This document shows, one piece after another, positions 59,848-64,000 of a stretch of DNA of 64,000 bases (position 1 is the stretch's first letter; the number at the start of each line of letters is the position of its first letter). The translations under genes were made by a program, and so were the position numbers. Below the pieces are notes generated by a model. That model did no database searches, was not told the DNA's origin, and saw nothing but the letters and a program-made list of their open reading frames with translations. This DNA comes from Setophaga petechia (taxonomy: Eukaryota; Chordata; Aves; Passeriformes; Parulidae). The stretch is taken from contig JANCRA010000032.1 of assembly GCA_024362935.1 (NCBI GenBank), positions 5,259,001 through 5,323,000 on the forward strand. Reading direction: 5' to 3'.

Positions 59848-62800
59848 ATTAATTAATGTAAACTTTTGGAACTTTTCTACTGAGGATAAGATCCTGTGTA
59901 ATAGAAAATATTAGCACAGACTGCAAAAATAGATTCCAGAGCTTACAGCACCTCTTTTTCTGATGTCTTATACTTTTATATCATATGACTGTCTGCAGCT
60001 AAGTGGAGCTGGCCATTTAACAAAGGGACTAGTCAGGTCACTGAAATATGGAGTTGCCCTTTGCTTGTGTTTGGATAACTCAGATGGATAAAACATTGTT
60101 GAACATTATTCAGGAATGACATCAAACATTTTACCTCTGTATACAAAAAATAGCAGTCTAGACTGAGAGGAGGCATTCAGTACTCTTATTTTCTACTCAA
60201 CTTTGCAAAAAAAACCTTTTTGAATTAATGATTAAATGAAGGCATTTAAAAATAATAAATCAAAGCTGCATTTAAATTTCAAACAAGGATGAAGTACCTG
60301 TGGAAAGAGGAAGGACATTTTCCTCCTTTTACCATGGTACCTTACAGTTTTTGAAGGTGATTAACTATTGAATGCTCTAATATTAAAAGGATTCTTAAAA
60401 GGCATTTTATTGTGAGGATTCCTGATTTAAAGAGGTGCTTCAGGAAGTAACCAGCTGTTTTACTATCCTGTTGAGATAGCTATCTCTGACATTGTAAACT
60501 CAAGTAGTATTCATATCAATGTAAGCAATGTTATGGCATACAATCTCAGATTAAACTGTGTGGAAAGCAGTTTCTAACACTGCATCATCTACATAGCAAA
60601 AATATATGCCATTAATACAATGTACTTATAAAGACAACAAACAAATATGATAGGCAGGCTGTTTAGGAGAAAAAGGTTTCATCACTATGTCATCACCGTA
60701 TTTCTCTAACCTAACAAAACAAAATAACTTTGATGAGTTAAGAACACGATTTCAGAATAAAACCACTTCTGTTTTCTTTTTCTATGCCAGTCTGCACATT
60801 GGATCAACTGCCTTGGCATTTAAACTGCTTGCCTCGTGTCACACTGCATCAACCAAGATAGGCAGGATTTGTGCTAGAGGTCTCTTCTAGCCCTTAAGGC
60901 TAGCCCTTAAAGAGAAAGGAGAAGCCCTTAAGGGGGTGAATTTCAAAGGAATTACCCTGATTTTGGAAACTATTCCCTGTATCAGCTGGTTTATCTAGAC
61001 TATTTTTGAGTCTGTCCTTACAGATTTCAGAAGCTAGTTGTTCTACTAGACCTGACAACACGGCTCTAAAAAAGCCCCTTTTTAACTCAAAACATCAGGT
61101 AGTACAACCAGAATCTAAAAGCTAGAGCAATATTCTCAGCCCAAAACTCATGAGGAAAACACTCTGACTCTGACCTGCTATCTAAGGTGACTCAGCACTG
61201 ATCAAAAACCACAGGCTCCTGAGAAGAAACAGTTTAATTGACCTAAGTCCTAAATCTACAGTATTCTGCTTACATATACAGATAAAAGGATTGAGCCCAA
61301 GATCAAAAGTGTCTAGTAGCTGCATACTGAGAAATTAGCTTGGATCTCACCTGGATCTCATCTCATCTGAGCTCTGGAAGTGTGTGCTGTCATACAGCTC
61401 CCTACAGCTCAAGGCAACTGTCACCTTATTTAGGGTTAACCACCTCAGACCTTCAAGGGATACTGTCATCCCCCTTCTAAGCCCAGCCCACCCAGCCTGC
61501 AGCATGGGGACAATACCTCCAAGCAGAGGCAATACCTGTGCACAGGGACCTCAGTGTCATCATGAGTCTTAAAATCAGTAGAAGTTTTCTCCTAAATGTC
61601 GTAAAGCCAAGGCATAGAAACAGATTCCTTGGCCTGTGTCTATGTGATTCTTGGTACTTTCTTACTGATCCAATATCTAGGGTTATATATTGCTAAGTTA
61701 AACAGTATCAGGCAAAGTTCTTGGGTAGGGGAAGTGCATCAGCTATACTGTAAAATTACAGTTAGAATAGTTTAGAATAGTTTGGATAGTTGCGATAGTT
61801 GCAAGCACAGCCTTGGTCTTGCCATATAGGACTTCCCCAGCCATAGTTCAAGAATTAGTACAGCCCTGGCATCACTCCCAACAGGTGGTGTGGATGTGGA
61901 TGCCCTTTGCTGAAGGGTAAGACTTTATTAGTGCAGTTGCAAGCCACTCTGTCACAGCTGGCCCTAGTGCCAGAACAGGGCCCCAGGATGCTTTGCTTAA
62001 CACCAAACACAGTTTAAGCACTTGCCAGGAGAAGACATACTTGCCCTCTTCACAGAATCAGGACCAGGTGTGAGGCATTCTCCAAAGGTTTGGAGACACT
62101 GAGAGAGTGGATGATGAAGTGGACCACTTCAGTCACCCTCAGTACTCCAGGGCACGCTCTGGCGCACCTCTGGAGATCAATACCTTTTCATGGCTATCAG
62201 AAATGGAAGTGGAAGCACCACAAAGCACAGGTTTGCTGCTATTATAGGCAATATAAAAATGAAAAGGGTTATACCTCTTCCCACCTAGGTGCTCATTTCT
62301 ATATTTGTAATTTTCAGATGAAAGGGTATGTCCTGTTGCAGTCTTAACTTCCAGTAAACAGAGATATGGTTTTTAATAGATGCATACTGTGGCCCACAGA
62401 AATTACAAATCATGTCCCTTGCTACTATGCAATAAACCTTCTGGATACCTTTTATTTAATTAATCAATGCATAGTGAGATTTTTATTTTAACATCAAGTC
62501 ACTCCTTAACTATTAGAGTTCACTCCCTGGAGAGAAATGTCCCCAATTATCATAATTATTGTATAGTTCAGCTCCTGCAAATTTTATATTATGCATTTAA
62601 CTTCTGGCATCATAAAATGTGAAGTGCAAAGTACACATGATGTGCCTTCCTTCACAGCTTAAGAGTAGCATCACCTACTTCCTAGATCAGTGCACTTTTT
62701 GTACTTTTGACACAGAATTACATTAACATTAGCCATTCTTCTCTGTTGCTAAAGTAAAAAACATTTCTTTGCTCCAAAACTACTTGCTATAAACCTCTCC

Positions 62801-64000
62801 TCCATGATAGCAACCATTCAAAAACTGTATATTCAATTTTTAAAAAAATTCCTGGAGAAATTCCTGAAATCATCATAACAGGCTAGTTTGTAAATTTTTG
62901 TTTTGGAGATTACAAGTACAGAAATTTCTCAAAAAAGTTTCCTCTCTACAGAGACATTTGTTCAACTTGCCTGATTTTCTCCTTACTTATCTTTAAGAGG
63001 TAGGAGCTGTCTCTGTTACAGTGGCACTGACATACCAGGGCTACTCCCAGCAATGTTGATGTATTAAATGCTTCCCAAGAAAGAACGCTCTCTCTGCAGT
63101 AGTAGCCTACCTACCTGATAAGCTATCCCAGAAATCACAATGTTAATATACTTGATCTTCTGGAGTTTCTTCAGAAGTTTTTCAAGATATTTACTTGAGG
63201 AAAGATCAAGATAGATCATAGTTAGAAATTTTAAGATAATCTCGCCACGCGAAATGTTGAGTTGCATTTATAATTAAAAATTCATTTGCATTTGGTGCTT
63301 CTTATATTATATGTTTTGAATCCTCAGAAAAGCAACTTAAGGATGTATTTAAGTATTTTTTCCTTTGCATTTAAGATTAAGAGCTTTTATTCTCAGTTTT
63401 GTTTCTTTAGATGCTTTGGACACATTCTATAGCTTCCTTTCTGTCACAGGCTTCTGTCCCACCATCATCATCCATTTACTTTTACTCCTAAATGAAATTT
63501 GGAATTGTCACTTAAGAGAAAGTATATTTTGTCAACGTCCTTCTCTGTTCTATTTTACTCAGTTCTGTTTATTTTCTTGCCATATCTTCACTTACATTTA
63601 TTTAAATATTGACTTAAAAATTCTTTAAATCTTAACTAAGAAAAAAGACAGACTTCTTTATTGGTTTGTGTTAGAATTGCTCATAATGTACTATGTATGC
63701 CCATGTAATAAAATAAATTTAAAAAACCAGATTTTGTTCTAAATCAAGAAAATCTACCACAAATAGAACCATAACAGCTTGTTAGGAGACAGTGAGAATA
63801 TTGCTGTGACACAAAGGCTTCTAGATTTTTCCATAGACAAGTAAAACAATGAGATAGTGGTGTGAAAAGGAAGAATCTCCAGACATGGATTATGGAAGAA
63901 AGCTCAAGAGTGTAGGTTCACTTGGAGCTACTAAAAATATTATCATACTCCAATAGTAATGTTTTTGTAGATTAAAATCAAAAGGATAACTGGCATGTAA
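59848..64000. other. AT-rich gene-poor DNA to the window end
   Basis: AT-rich sequence with short frames only and no recognised exon or transposon. A triplicated AGCCCTTAA motif occurs at about 60,888-60,932, and an AATAGTTT/GATAGTT mini-repeat near 61,764-61,800. TAAT cores are frequent at 62,450-62,600, but there is not enough to call an element. Confidence 0.5.

Noticed and set aside
1..64000. CRISPR arrays, operons, phage or plasmid modules
   Set aside because: No regularly spaced palindromic repeats, no dense same-strand ORFs and no ribosome binding sites. All signals are those of a vertebrate nuclear genome.

Overview
The window looks like vertebrate nuclear DNA, most likely from a songbird (passerine). 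Three things support this. (1) CR1 LINE 3' ends, the main retroposon family of birds, occur at about 13.1, 30.7 and 52.5 kb. (2) A tRNA-Ile-headed SINE with a CR1-like tail, matching my memory of the zebra-finch TguSINE1 type, lies at 28.44-28.58 kb, with a decayed relative at 13.37-13.51 kb. (3) A solo endogenous-retrovirus LTR of a type I associate with passerine genomes lies at 54.14-54.52 kb. CpG is depleted outside compact GC-rich islands. There are no operons, ribosome binding sites or dense ORFs, and I recognise no protein-coding exon. The many short ORFs look like chance ORFs in GC-rich or repetitive DNA. The species, chromosome and neighbouring gene cannot be fixed from the sequence alone.

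Layout. 1-1.5 kb is AT-rich flank with a CA/CATG microsatellite. 1.5-7.3 kb holds five CpG-rich blocks separated by AT-rich stretches, one of which (4.9-5.1 kb) is full of homeodomain-type TAAT sites. Such island clusters are typical of promoters of developmental regulators, so the nearest gene may begin here or just to the left. 7.3-64 kb is then a gene-poor desert. It contains a 52-copy perfect TTCCC array (AAGGG on the minus strand) at 16.33 kb and a GC-rich, CpG-containing element isolated in AT-rich DNA at 25.69-26.33 kb. It also has several AT-rich TAAT-dense stretches (27.0-27.9, 37.2-38.5 and 41.1-41.5 kb) that read like conserved non-coding enhancers, and only a handful of transposon copies. 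From about 31.4 to 52.5 kb I recognise no transposon at all.

Interpretation. The simplest reading is a regulatory landscape: a CpG-island promoter cluster at the left with a long intron or intergenic enhancer desert to the right, lightly marked by avian retroposons. No new protein system is visible. The most distinctive signals are the uninterrupted AAGGG/TTCCC pentanucleotide array, the tRNA-Ile SINE with its anticodon still readable, and the isolated CpG-rich element at 26 kb. All enhancer, promoter and conservation statements are inference from composition and motif content, because no alignment could be run.
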